NCBI RefSeq assembly: GCF_008329525.1
Contig: NZ_NPKQ01000013.1
Location: 1 to 64,000 of the forward strand
DNA length: 64,000 bases
Source: Tardiphaga sp. P9-11
GTDB lineage: Bacteria > Pseudomonadota > Alphaproteobacteria > Rhizobiales > Xanthobacteraceae
Reading direction: 5' to 3'
The position numbers and the translations under genes are program-made. Each line of letters opens with the position of its first letter. The stretch's first letter is position 1. Under the pieces are notes generated by a model. The model saw only the letters and a list, made by a program, of their open reading frames with translations, ran no database searches and was not told where the DNA came from. Of this stretch, positions 27,501 to 34,080 are shown piece by piece.

Positions 27501-27977
27501 TTGATTGACATCAGAAATGATGGAGGACTCGACAAGAAAGACCCTTTCACAAACGCAATTGGTTCAGGTCGGCGCTCACTTGGTAAGGTCATTGAAGCAC
27601 AGCTGAACTTGAAAGCAGCACCCCTGCCCGCGAAAGCCTGGAAAATGGAGGGGCTAACGTCAGTGGCAGCGGAGCAGATCATTTGGTCGGACCTACCTGA
27701 AAGATACGACGATGGTTCATGGAGATCGCGAGAAACGAAATCGCACGGCCATCTACTCCAGATTCAAGCAGACGTGCTATCGTCCTTCCTCAAATCAGAG
27801 AAGATGGATCTGATCGTTGGCGTTCACATCGAACGGAGGCTGGAGCAAGAGTATAGGGGCAGGCATGGCGGCGAAACAAAGAAAACCAAGTCGTTCGAGA
27901 AATTCTTCATCTTCCGTGCCGACGGAACGATCGAAGATTACCAAAGAAGTATTGGCACTTGGCGAAGCGCTCGTTGA
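21513..27977 (+). CDS. Giant Avs-like protein: N-terminal nuclease plus STAND ATPase
   Basis: The 2154-aa protein begins with a Cap4/DUF4297-like PD-(D/E)xK nuclease region: DQFHELWALQQALEL, GVDCALYF (about 62) and IDIAQHKYSS (about 83), matching the D...QxK core. A STAND NTPase follows, with Walker A GGAGCGKTTTLIQL (about 302) and Walker B ALLVLGVDAADN (about 398). A long helical repeat region then runs to the end, interrupted by a basic linker (about 990-1015). This layout is that of antiviral STAND (Avs) proteins, which bind a conserved phage protein, assemble, and degrade DNA. It is longer than most, and AT-richer than the core genes nearby. A 281-aa gene overlaps its end. Confidence 0.72.
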   Translation: MTSVESPRSDSLGARASNAGDQFHELWALQQALELLNPSLGLSALTVEGVATEAEESDRSVWDGVDCALYFGGQSLESAAHIDIAQHKYSSTDPDQDWTVARLSYNKKKDGNNSALRRLADAFSGARKVMQADAGLRVRFISNQNISSAVSDAISAIITPSPSKLDPKLTSDIQKIQAATGLDGEDLNAFLRCLDFSECGKSSRSSLRRSITQHVSQILGEDESATVRELMSQIRELMMPGYSRAIVTRQMVLSWFGVTTETGLFPAQSDFKSITSAIQREPTTRLFEAISRGAKVTCLHGGAGCGKTTTLIQLGSALPPSSVLLLFDCYGGGRYLFSNDRRHLPEHAFTQIANELALTLGIPFLLARGSKAPLLIRRFLEHVKLAAGLLAKAHPEALLVLGVDAADNSVTAAAKSDPKDSCFVTELANADLSILPNNVRLVFSARTVRKGTLKLPANVSEVPCPPFSLEETKQFVALKFATPSKDWIEQFYALSGGVPRVQDYAMSAGNGDLESTLNALRPGGKNVADVLRKLFHDATKRSGNDGLYPTYMSSIAALPAPIPPAHLAAVCGVQESEILDFVQDTRPSLRVEEDGISIADEDVEDFIRTEGQAEIAKARQTICDHFATVYTSDTYAAVNYADLLASAGRADAILPIIETDLAPAAIADPIIRREVQLRRLRLAQSACRTAGNSVASMKVVLLSAEASKDEAFLADILNQHPDLSTRFARSSLVRLVLSDSDRTKSQGRVLIQDAARAAQAGNVIQAREQLYYYDEWLERRKRVPEEDRGDWKVETDDLVARIETIALLEGPASAYQDMMRWKPPHARIQVALKLIPQLIARGNTGIVQKAVDDGLLPSAWKILLLVPLALSGATIQAEDLERALLGLRRALIAPLNGIGYVSSQDRWTPELHGLVVTACEIGFSIGVSELSIRKALKLIADFDRKFDKQSSSFDADILDILLRAWLLRRTLDKLPTTADEFLKFIDPEGKKPKATNPRKKRRSAKAKPQERSSSPPLDSEQRQIVSTAFKVYVSRIPLLQHHAKNGSIDDTLVEEITGFGYEDYLFKRHAGIGIKPRAALSVLSLMHLRGASWKALFTKAAGLASFDYNDPFAHRLVPLWRFLLLRDESRDFVLQSLAERRDGIRLAREPASDKVNAAIEFSRLSLNFSEPDARAFFEEAVVLAQQIDREAMNQIEVLHALTVHSTKWNQNARTAAVPISVNVFTEIAERLRNEEHFPWEGSINCLVRLHAPTALAAVSRWSDQGTHGLSESLRLFLAEVTRLGGLSPSAATSLLTLIDYAPDQLKADIVNGLRSVEEVPANLVLEELAVECLLLEQPGLIAAQAGVLLDAAKPLKGDRLPAFRRLAETFQYLDARRTRPPKVKAEKRTVPSLVGQRFVTQAAIEAEYDAARKTGGYFDTVSFLSQMISVTSSPGDRVLFLDALAISNINAFSESTRASVILAALSAWESIPSVQQWCSRSLPSVIVHCFSGLTGRYYGRHHSTGLKELLAATHLPDSDKLNIITEALEGIGLSLGGESLFGIAELMAILLTSQEAHEVFDWYLFRLNERVLHDEKDLKPDDLPEDLNAAVGRFLFALMSDVDTRIRWRAAHAARRLARMDDTASLNAIYANFDRVSDDVFRAPSAPFYFLAARLWAAMAAARIANEAPTALMGIHAKLITIALDETQPHLLIREHAKAALQALDDTKHAKLDSDLKNKIRKINISPFKPKQRKENKYPGIDRGERKDERHHFGYDTVEHMLLPVLRMFVGLTKEELFERLEYWLIDQWHTPDKVHYWDLEPRKSRYSDRDQSLSHSHKGGRPLIERYGYYLEWNAILCVVSEFLQKYPLWKTDDRWGSFSYWLSELSLTESPAWLSDLRDPKPLEDQFWLPGKEDESRWVSRTSHQDFLAALFPSEGKNRSIIRVDGSWVSAFPTREMRTDISSALINPATASSLARALQMRNDHRWGYHFPDERENEDEFDRGFSVMPFKLTGWLIDIRNDGGLDKKDPFTNAIGSGRRSLGKVIEAQLNLKAAPLPAKAWKMEGLTSVAAEQIIWSDLPERYDDGSWRSRETKSHGHLLQIQADVLSSFLKSEKMDLIVGVHIERRLEQEYRGRHGGETKKTKSFEKFFIFRADGTIEDYQRSIGTWRSAR

Positions 27978-28710
27978 GCAATTCAAGCTTAAGCCGGATG
28001 ACGACATCTTGGGTCAGTGGATCACGCATCATCTCGCGGAGAAGTTTACCGAACACAAGAACGCCAAAGGTGCGGCAAAGGATGTTCTTGGTGCCGAGCT
28101 AGTCGACACTATTATGAAATTCTGGAAGCATCGTGCGGTTTTCCCACGTGGCGATGCACCTTTTGAGAACTACGATGCGATCATTCGGGCTCTGGAAAGC
28201 TTCGATCCGGATCGTGAGCGATACTTCAGCTATAGAGCCGCCAATGAAGCCATCGATGGCGCTACCCCTGCGTCGCGGCAGCTCATCGACCTTGCAAAAA
28301 GTTTGGACCGCGGAACGCGTGCCCTAGTCAACTTTTGCTTCACCTATGCCGCGTACGCCTCCGGAAAGCCGCCCAAGGCTTGGCTCGATGCAGCAAGGGT
28401 GCTGGAAGCAGACACCGACGTGAGGATTGTGAGGCGCTTTGTTGACGCAAGTGAAGCGCTTGACGCCTCCGAAAAGAGAGAACCAACCGCTACTGAACTT
28501 GAAATTGAAAGTCTTGTGGATGTGCAAGCCGACTTGGCCGCTCTTTTGGAGTCCGCAAAGATAATTGGAGAAGTCATTGATGCCCGTTTGAAAGGCTTAA
28601 CAAGCAAGGTTGCTGATGGCAGGCCAGTCCACGTTGCTAAGAAGAGGTCTTCACAAACAGCCCCCAAAAACAGGAAAGCTACGTCGAAAAAGCGGCTGTC
28701 CGGGCGATAG
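27865..28710 (+). CDS. Partner protein of the giant nuclease-STAND system
   Basis: The start at 27865 follows AGGGGCAGGC and overlaps the end of the giant gene by 113 bp in another frame, so the two are translated together. The 281-aa product has a basic Ser/Lys-rich N-terminus, a helical core with LKPDDDILGQWITHHLAEKF and LDRGTRALVNFCFTYAAYASGKPPKAWLDAARVLE, and a Lys/Arg-rich tail (KKRSSQTAPKNRKATSKKR). No motif of a known enzyme is seen. AVAST type III systems are reported to have a second small gene beside the nuclease-STAND gene; this may be the analogue, which is an inference. Confidence 0.65.
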   Translation: MAAKQRKPSRSRNSSSSVPTERSKITKEVLALGEALVEQFKLKPDDDILGQWITHHLAEKFTEHKNAKGAAKDVLGAELVDTIMKFWKHRAVFPRGDAPFENYDAIIRALESFDPDRERYFSYRAANEAIDGATPASRQLIDLAKSLDRGTRALVNFCFTYAAYASGKPPKAWLDAARVLEADTDVRIVRRFVDASEALDASEKREPTATELEIESLVDVQADLAALLESAKIIGEVIDARLKGLTSKVADGRPVHVAKKRSSQTAPKNRKATSKKRLSGR

Positions 28711-28806
28711 GCCATTCGGCTCCAGCCAGTGACCACCTCGGTCTGACCAAGATTAGTAAGAGCGCCTATGCGCAAAAAGCGAACCGCTACCGGTTCGTAA
28801 AAGAGA

Positions 28807-28822
28807 AGGGCCCCTCGGCCCT
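28807..28822 (-). terminator. Terminator of the first integrase gene
   Basis: AGGGCC, four-base loop, GGCCCT, followed on the minus strand by TCTCTTTTAC. It begins 17 bp after the integrase stop codon and also lies between the convergent partner gene and the integrase. Confidence 0.5.
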
Positions 28823-28838
28823 CTAAGAAGCAGGCTGA

Positions 28839-30155
28839 CTAGGCCTGCTCATAGAGTTCAGTATCGTCTTTGGGTCGCACTACGGGCTTCCGCCGCACCT
28901 TCGGCTTTGCTCGAACCACATTGATCGCCGCTGCATCCAGCCGATTCTTAATGTGAGCGGCATAGAACCTCTCAATCATCTCCACGCTGGTCCGGCAGTT
29001 CTTGGCAATCTGATAAATATCAGCTCCCTCCATCAACCGCATGCAGATGTAGGTATGTCGCAAACTGTACGCAGTCCGGCGATTGCCATCCCTATCAAGT
29101 TTGAGTTCGCTCCGATCAAGCACCCCGTTGAATAATTTGATGTGGTTGCCTGGAAACACGTGGTCCGTCGGCTTTGGCAATTGCGGCGCCTCGGTTGACG
29201 GCGGTGCCTTGGCCCTTGCCCGTGCTTTGCCCTGCTTGGTGTATTTGGGACGGGCCAGCAGCCGCTCGTATGGGCTCACCGCCATGGGCGTGCTCTTGCA
29301 GTAACCGATGCCCCGCTTGCCCCGCACCTCGATCTCCAGGATGCGCTCACCGCTGTGGGCATCTTCAACAATGGTCACGTCCCGATGCTGGAGGTTCTTG
29401 GCCTCATCCGGCCGCAGGCCGGTGTTTGCGAGGAACAGGACGTAATCGTGGACCTGCTCCGCCCTCCAGCGATGATGGATCTGGCTAGCCTTGGCATGGG
29501 CGCGGGTGGCACCGTAGAGCTGCTTGTATTCATCCGGGCTGAACCAGGGCCGGTGTACGACCTTGCCCGATGTCTTGTAGGCCGGTGAGAAATCCGGAAG
29601 GTGCGCGAGCCATTCGTGACGGATGGCCGTCTTCAACACCTGCCGGATGGTCACGATTTCATCGTGGATGGTGCTGCGGGCGGGCGCCTTGCCGGTCGTT
29701 GAAGTCGATATCCGGTGAACCCGGTACTCTTGGACCTTGCCTGGCGTGATTCGAGAAAGAGCTAGGTCTCCGAAGAAGGGCAAGAGGTGCAGACGCAGCC
29801 GAATGGCGTAGCCCTCAATCCACCGGGGACTGCGTTGCCCCTCGGTGATGACCTCATATTCCTTCTGGAACTGCTCCGCGGCTTGCCGGAAGGTTTTTTC
29901 GTTGATGAGCAAACCGGCCCGGGATTTTCCCCGCAGCTCCAAATACCAGTCCTCGGCGAACTGCTTGGCGTGGGCGAGGCTCTCTTCCTTCGTACTGATT
30001 CGCCGGTTCCGGCCTTTCAGGTAGGTGGAGCACTGCCAGTAATTGCTGTTCTCACGTTTATAAACGTGGAGCTTACCGCCCATCAATTCATGGGTGATCA
30101 TCCTGACCTCCTTCCACGGTGTTTTGTGTAACACCTGTGTAAGGGGGTTTTTCAC
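28839..30155 (-). CDS. Tyrosine recombinase (integrase) of the inner element
   Basis: The 438-aa protein has an N-terminal arm and SAM-like core-binding domain and a catalytic domain with TGLRPDEAKNL (first Arg), SLRHTYICMRLM (HxxR region, here R-H-T-Y) and IERFYAAHI (nucleophile Tyr about 412). It catalyses integration and excision of the element. It starts 42 bp from a 52-bp tRNA-Met 3' fragment, so that tRNA gene is its likely attachment target. The downstream genes (giant STAND pair, regulator, methyltransferase, relaxase) are probable cargo and backbone of its element. Confidence 0.85.
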   Translation of the reverse strand: MKNPLTQVLHKTPWKEVRMITHELMGGKLHVYKRENSNYWQCSTYLKGRNRRISTKEESLAHAKQFAEDWYLELRGKSRAGLLINEKTFRQAAEQFQKEYEVITEGQRSPRWIEGYAIRLRLHLLPFFGDLALSRITPGKVQEYRVHRISTSTTGKAPARSTIHDEIVTIRQVLKTAIRHEWLAHLPDFSPAYKTSGKVVHRPWFSPDEYKQLYGATRAHAKASQIHHRWRAEQVHDYVLFLANTGLRPDEAKNLQHRDVTIVEDAHSGERILEIEVRGKRGIGYCKSTPMAVSPYERLLARPKYTKQGKARARAKAPPSTEAPQLPKPTDHVFPGNHIKLFNGVLDRSELKLDRDGNRRTAYSLRHTYICMRLMEGADIYQIAKNCRTSVEMIERFYAAHIKNRLDAAAINVVRAKPKVRRKPVVRPKDDTELYEQA

Positions 30156-30196
30156 AAAAAATGGGCTATGGAATCACCATAACCCATTGGAATGTT

Positions 30197-30248
30197 TGGT
30201 TGCGGGGATAGGATTTGAACCTATGACCTTCAGGTTATGAGCCTGACG
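30197..30248 (-). repeat. tRNA-Met 3' fragment, attachment site between two integrases
   Basis: On the minus strand this reads CGTCAGGCTCATAACC..., continuing through an anticodon arm with loop CTCATAA (anticodon CAT), a T-arm GGTTCAAATCC and an acceptor end CCCCGCAACCA. It matches the 3' two-thirds of an alphaproteobacterial tRNA-Met, most likely the initiator. The D-arm and 5' acceptor strand are missing. It is therefore a recombination remnant (attP- or attR-like) of the element whose integrase starts 42 bp away. The stop codon of the second integrase (30235-30237) lies inside the anticodon loop. Confidence 0.75.
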
Positions 30249-31803
30249 GTCCTTTAGTCGGATCAATGTTCAAGTGAGGGATCTTACAGATTTCACGATA
30301 CAATGCTTCGACCGGAAATTCCCCGTACGCGTCAGCCACCGATTTTGAACCATGACCGGTCATGGCCTCCAGAATATCTTTCGCGAGGCTGTAGCGACGT
30401 CCTAGCGTCTTCATGCGGTGGCGCCAAGAGTGGCTCGGAGAGATGCGAGGATCCGTGATGCCAAGTTGCCTAACAAAGCGCCCGATCACCTTTGTCCCGT
30501 TGCCACCGCGCTTCCCGAATTTGTCTGGCGGTAGCTCGGAGAATATGGGGCCGGCTTTTTTCTGAAGGGCAAATTTCAGAAAACCACTTTCCTCAAGAGC
30601 CGGATGCACCGGAATAATTCGCTCGGATCCTGCCGTCTTCACCGAGCCAGCTTCCGGCATGATTTTCATGCACCAGATGCCGTCGATCTCGACCACGTCC
30701 TCGCGACGCAATTGGCAGATCTCAGATACGCGAGCTCCGGAATAAGCCCCGATCCATGGCACCCAACGTTTCACCGGATCCGAAGACGCCGTTGCGGCGA
30801 CCAGAACAATTTTAGCCTCCTCGTCGGTGAAGCTTCGCTTCTTCTCACTCTGCTTGCTTCGAGTGTCGAGCGAAATTCCATCCGCAACATTCGAGCTCAG
30901 CTTCTTATTGGCGACGCCCCACTGAAGGATCGCCCGAACTGGTGCGAGTTTGGCATCCTGGATCGTCTTGGGCCGAAGACCCTCGGTCAACATCGCTTCT
31001 TTCCAGCGAACCATGTCGTCGCCAGTAAGGGCCCGAGCATTGTCATGCTTTAAGAACGCGACCAGCTGTTTCACGACGCGTGACCATTCATACAACGTCT
31101 TCTCAACAGGACGGCGCTCTTTAGCCCAACCGTCAACCAGATCGTTGAATGCGAATGGCTCCTGAGAGGGCATTGAAGGTAAGATAGGCGAGCTGCTCGC
31201 AGCGATAGGCGCCGCCGCGCCGACGCCTTGCGACAGCTGCTGCAAAGCGACACTGGCACGCTGAACCGCAGCTCCGATCGCGCGAGCCAATATCCTGTTG
31301 TCGCTTCCGGCCAGTCGAAGGCCGACATTTGAGGCGCAGCTATCGGCCCATTCCAGGCACCACCGCTCCATTTCTCGGACCCGTAGCTCATCCCTATCTA
31401 CGACGATCGCAGCGGCGTCGTAGAGGAACTCGTAATTCGCCGAGATCGGGCTGGGCTGAAAAAGCCGCGGACCTAGATCCACGCGCCAATCAGTCTGCTG
31501 GCTCGGATTTTCCAGGTATCGCTGTAACCATCTGTCGTAGAATGCCGCGGCAAGATGATGCGCCTCACGCTCACTCAGGCTCTTCTGGCCGGATCTGAGA
31601 TTGGCCCATTTCGCCTCGATTTCAGCCAGGGCGGCGGAATGCTTCACTTTCGCCAGCGCGGGATCCTTGGTCCCGAGCGTGCGAAGTTCCTCACGCTTTC
31701 CCACGAGCGTAATGAGCTCGTCCGGAACGCGTTTTCGCAGCCAATAGATCCCCGTTTTGGGGTGCTTCCAAGGACGTGACATTGCAAGGGGCATGTGTAT
31801 CAC
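30235..31803 (-). CDS. Tyrosine recombinase (integrase) next to tRNA-Phe
   Basis: A 522-aa integrase whose N-terminus (SRPWKHPKTGIYWLRKRVPDELI) matches the DUF6538-type phage/island integrases. The catalytic part has YSGARVSEICQLRREDV (first Arg), PSHSWRHRMKTLGRR (HxxR), TGHGSKS (second His) and ADAYGEFP (Tyr about 505). It starts 78-99 bp from the 3' end of tRNA-Phe; the ATG at 31782 giving MSRPWK is an alternative start. It most likely inserted the whole island at tRNA-Phe. Its last three codons and stop fall inside the tRNA-Met fragment, so its natural 3' end may have been replaced by another element. Confidence 0.85.
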   Translation of the reverse strand: MIHMPLAMSRPWKHPKTGIYWLRKRVPDELITLVGKREELRTLGTKDPALAKVKHSAALAEIEAKWANLRSGQKSLSEREAHHLAAAFYDRWLQRYLENPSQQTDWRVDLGPRLFQPSPISANYEFLYDAAAIVVDRDELRVREMERWCLEWADSCASNVGLRLAGSDNRILARAIGAAVQRASVALQQLSQGVGAAAPIAASSSPILPSMPSQEPFAFNDLVDGWAKERRPVEKTLYEWSRVVKQLVAFLKHDNARALTGDDMVRWKEAMLTEGLRPKTIQDAKLAPVRAILQWGVANKKLSSNVADGISLDTRSKQSEKKRSFTDEEAKIVLVAATASSDPVKRWVPWIGAYSGARVSEICQLRREDVVEIDGIWCMKIMPEAGSVKTAGSERIIPVHPALEESGFLKFALQKKAGPIFSELPPDKFGKRGGNGTKVIGRFVRQLGITDPRISPSHSWRHRMKTLGRRYSLAKDILEAMTGHGSKSVADAYGEFPVEALYREICKIPHLNIDPTKGPSGS

Positions 31804-31880
31804 CCGTGTGTATTACCGGGTAGCCCTCAAGTCATTGTTTTCACTGAATTGTCTTTGGGGACAAAGGCTTAGTAAGCCTA

Positions 31881-31956
31881 TGGTGCCCAGGGGCGGGATC
31901 GAACCACCGACACTGCGATTTTCAGTCGCATGCTCTACCAACTGAGCTACCTGGGC
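31881..31956 (-). tRNA. tRNA-Phe(GAA)
   Basis: A full 76-nt cloverleaf with encoded CCA: acceptor GCCCAGG/CCTGGGC, D-arm AGCTCAGTTGGTAGAGC, anticodon loop CTGAAAA (GAA), T-arm GGTTCGATCCC. A small hairpin AGGCTT-ACT-AAGCCT followed by TTGT (31865-31879) is a likely terminator. Its 3' end borders the integrase of the accessory island, making it the island's anchor point. Confidence 0.95.
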
Positions 31957-32114
31957 GCCGCCCCGGATCAGGTCCAGGGAGCGCCGGTTTATAGTCAGCC
32001 AAATCGGCCCTGTCCACCCGCCCGATGGCAATTCTGTGAACGAAGATTTTGCCGTCAAAACAATGGGAAATGGCCGCTTCGGATTGACTGGCGCAGCGCG
32101 ATCGCCCGTCGCGC

Positions 32115-32291
32115 CTATTCGGCATCCTCGTCATCCGTCGGTTTGCCGGGAATCGCATAGGAGCCCGACAGCCAGCGATTGAGATCGACATCACGGCAGC
32201 GCTCGGAGCAGAACGGCTTGGACGCCTCGACAACGGGCTTGCCGCAGATGGGGCACGGCTTTTCGCCGGATTTGGACGCTTTAGCTTGCAT
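32115..32291 (-). CDS. yacG: DNA gyrase inhibitor YacG
   Basis: A 58-aa zinc-binding protein: [10 protein letters not shown] at residue 13 and [23 protein letters not shown] carry the four zinc cysteines and the conserved RxxDLxxWL motif of YacG, which binds DNA gyrase and limits its activity. The ATG overlaps the stop of maf by 11 bp (32281-32291), the usual coupled maf-yacG order in alphaproteobacteria. The short acidic tail DDEDAE ends the protein. Confidence 0.9.
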   Translation of the reverse strand: MQAKASKSGEKPCPICGKPVVEASKPFCSERCRDVDLNRWLSGSYAIPGKPTDDEDAE

Positions 32292-32904
32292 TCAACCAAC
32301 CGAAACGGATCGGGAAGCCTTCGCCTCCGAGCAGTGACACGGTTTCGTAAAGCGGCAGGCCGACAATATTGGTGTAGGAGCCAACCATCTTGACCACAAA
32401 GGAGCCGGCGATGCCCTGCACGGCATAGCCACCGGCTTTGCCGCGCCATTCGCCGGAGCCGATATAGGTCGAGATGTCTTCCTCGTTGAGCCGCTTGAAG
32501 CGTACCTTGGTCTCGATCAGCCGCTGCCGGAAGCTTTCCTTGGGGGTCACGATACAGACCGCCGTGTAGACGCGGTGGTTGCGGCCCGACAGCAGGCGCA
32601 GGCACTGCGAGGCCTCATCGACCAGCTCCGCCTTGGGCAGGATACGGCGGCCGACAGCGACCACGGTATCGGCTGCAAGAATGAACGAGCCGCGCAGTTC
32701 GTCATCGAGCTGGACGGATTTGAGCGCAGCTTCCGCCTTGGCGCGGGCCAGACGATTGGCGCAGGCGCGCGGCAACTCGCCCCGCTTCGGGGTCTCGTCG
32801 ACATCGGCGGGACGCAGTGCATCGGGTTCGATCCCGGCCTGATTGAGCAGGCTCAGACGGCGGGGCGAACCGGAGGCGAGAACGAATTTGGGACGGCCGA
32901 GCAT
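32281..32904 (-). CDS. maf: Maf-like nucleoside triphosphate pyrophosphatase
   Basis: The 207-aa protein starts with the Maf signature [14 protein letters not shown] (residues 7-20) and contains [21 protein letters not shown] and [17 protein letters not shown]. Maf proteins hydrolyse non-canonical or modified nucleotides (dTTP/UTP or 7-methyl-GTP types) and are linked to septum control. Located between the low-Mr phosphatase and yacG genes, as in other rhizobia. Confidence 0.92.
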   Translation of the reverse strand: MLGRPKFVLASGSPRRLSLLNQAGIEPDALRPADVDETPKRGELPRACANRLARAKAEAALKSVQLDDELRGSFILAADTVVAVGRRILPKAELVDEASQCLRLLSGRNHRVYTAVCIVTPKESFRQRLIETKVRFKRLNEEDISTYIGSGEWRGKAGGYAVQGIAGSFVVKMVGSYTNIVGLPLYETVSLLGGEGFPIRFGWLNAS

Positions 32905-32978
32905 GCGGGCTGATGATCCTGGAAATGCGGCCGGAACCTATCGGAAGGGGGATGGTGAGACAACTGCCTCCACATACT

Positions 32979-33025
32979 CGTCATTCCGGGTTCGCTCGCC
33001 AAGGGGCGAGCGCCCCGGAATGACG
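32979..33025. repeat. Dispersed palindromic repeat, long perfect hairpin
   Basis: CGTCATTCCGGG (32979-32990) pairs with CCCGGAATGACG (33014-33025), and CGCTCGCC (32993-33000) pairs with GGCGAGCG (33005-33012) around a 4-base loop. Elements with a CGTCATTCCGGGGCGCTCGC core are scattered through Bradyrhizobium and relatives between genes. It lies in the 136-bp gap between the phosphatase and maf genes. Confidence 0.7.
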
Positions 33026-33040
33026 AATGTGCTTTAGCAT

Positions 33041-33508
33041 TTACCCGCTGGCAGCGCCGCCTTTGGCGAAACGTTTGCGGATACGCAGTAACAGGCCATC
33101 GCAGACCTCGCGATAGGCGGCCAGTTTCTGTTCGCGGTTACCTTCGGTTCCCGTGGGATCCACAGTCGGCCAGTATTCGACCTCAGCGGCATCGGTGCGC
33201 GTCAGGTCCAGCGCCTTGTGATGCGCCTCCGGCGAGAGCGTGATGATGAGATCGAAATTGAGCCCTTCCCAATCCTCGAGTTCCGCGAAGGTCATGGGCT
33301 TGTGCCTGGAGATGTCCTGGCCGAGCTCGGCCATCACGGCCACCGCGAAGGGATCGAGCTCCCCCTTTTTCACCCCGGCGGATTTCACATACAGCGCCTG
33401 CGGGAACATCTGCTGCAACAGGCTGGCGGCCATGGGCGAACGCACGCTGTTCTGGCCACAGGCAAACAACACCGCCTGCGGCGTGCGCGCGCGTGGCGGC
33501 GCGGCCAT
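33041..33508 (-). CDS. Low-molecular-weight phosphatase family protein
   Basis: The 155-aa protein has a low-Mr phosphotyrosine phosphatase P-loop near its N-terminus, FACGQNSVRSPMA (C-x5-R-S), with the general acid region in EVEYWPTVDPTGTEG (Asp in the DPTG loop). The ArsC-like family includes both tyrosine phosphatases and arsenate reductases; the context (hisD-UPF0262 operon) does not suggest arsenic. The start at 33508 gives MAAPPRARTPQ; the longer frame begins with basic out-of-character residues. Confidence 0.8.
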   Translation of the reverse strand: MAAPPRARTPQAVLFACGQNSVRSPMAASLLQQMFPQALYVKSAGVKKGELDPFAVAVMAELGQDISRHKPMTFAELEDWEGLNFDLIITLSPEAHHKALDLTRTDAAEVEYWPTVDPTGTEGNREQKLAAYREVCDGLLLRIRKRFAKGGAASG

Positions 33509-33582
33509 CCGCTTACGCTCGCTTTTTCTGGCGCATGACCTGGTCCGAAAACCGGAATCCACTTTTCGGGATCATGCGTTGC

Positions 33583-34080
33583 TCAGCCCTTCCAGTGAAG
33601 GACAGAGATCAACGTAAAAAGTCGCCGCGATGTCTCGAAGTCGACCCGCACCTTGCCGGCCAGGCGTTCCTGCAGCGTCCGCGAGCCTTCATCATGGATA
33701 CCGCGGCGGCCCATGTCGATGGCTTCGATCTTGTCCGGCGTGGCCGTACGGATCGCCTGATAGTAGCTGTCGCAGATCATGAAGTAGTCCTTCACAATGC
33801 GGCGGAACGGCCCGAGCGACAGAAGGTGCGCGACGACAGGGGTGCCGTCCTCGCGGCGGATGTCGAACATCAGCCGGCTGCCGGTGATGCCGATATGCAG
33901 CGTAAACGGGCCGACATGCGCACCTTCCGGCGCGAACAGATTCTGCTCGATCAGGTCGTAGATCGCGATCGCGCGCTCATGCTCGATATCCGGCCCGGAA
34001 CGGCCGATCGATTCCTCATCGAGCGTCACCGCCACGATGCGGTTGTTGCTGTCATCCTCTGGTGGAGGGGCGTTACTCAT
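33583..34080 (-). CDS. UPF0262 family protein
   Basis: The 165-aa protein from [47 protein letters not shown] matches the UPF0262 family that follows hisD in many alphaproteobacteria. Conserved stretches include [15 protein letters not shown] and [22 protein letters not shown]. Its start overlaps the hisD stop by 4 bp, so translation is coupled. Biochemical role unknown. Confidence 0.88.
   Translation of the reverse strand: MSNAPPPEDDSNNRIVAVTLDEESIGRSGPDIEHERAIAIYDLIEQNLFAPEGAHVGPFTLHIGITGSRLMFDIRREDGTPVVAHLLSLGPFRRIVKDYFMICDSYYQAIRTATPDKIEAIDMGRRGIHDEGSRTLQERLAGKVRVDFETSRRLFTLISVLHWKG

Noticed and set aside
31922-32605. 227-aa minus-strand ORF
   Set aside because: Runs through the tRNA-Phe end, yacG and maf in another frame; Arg/Pro-rich shadow.
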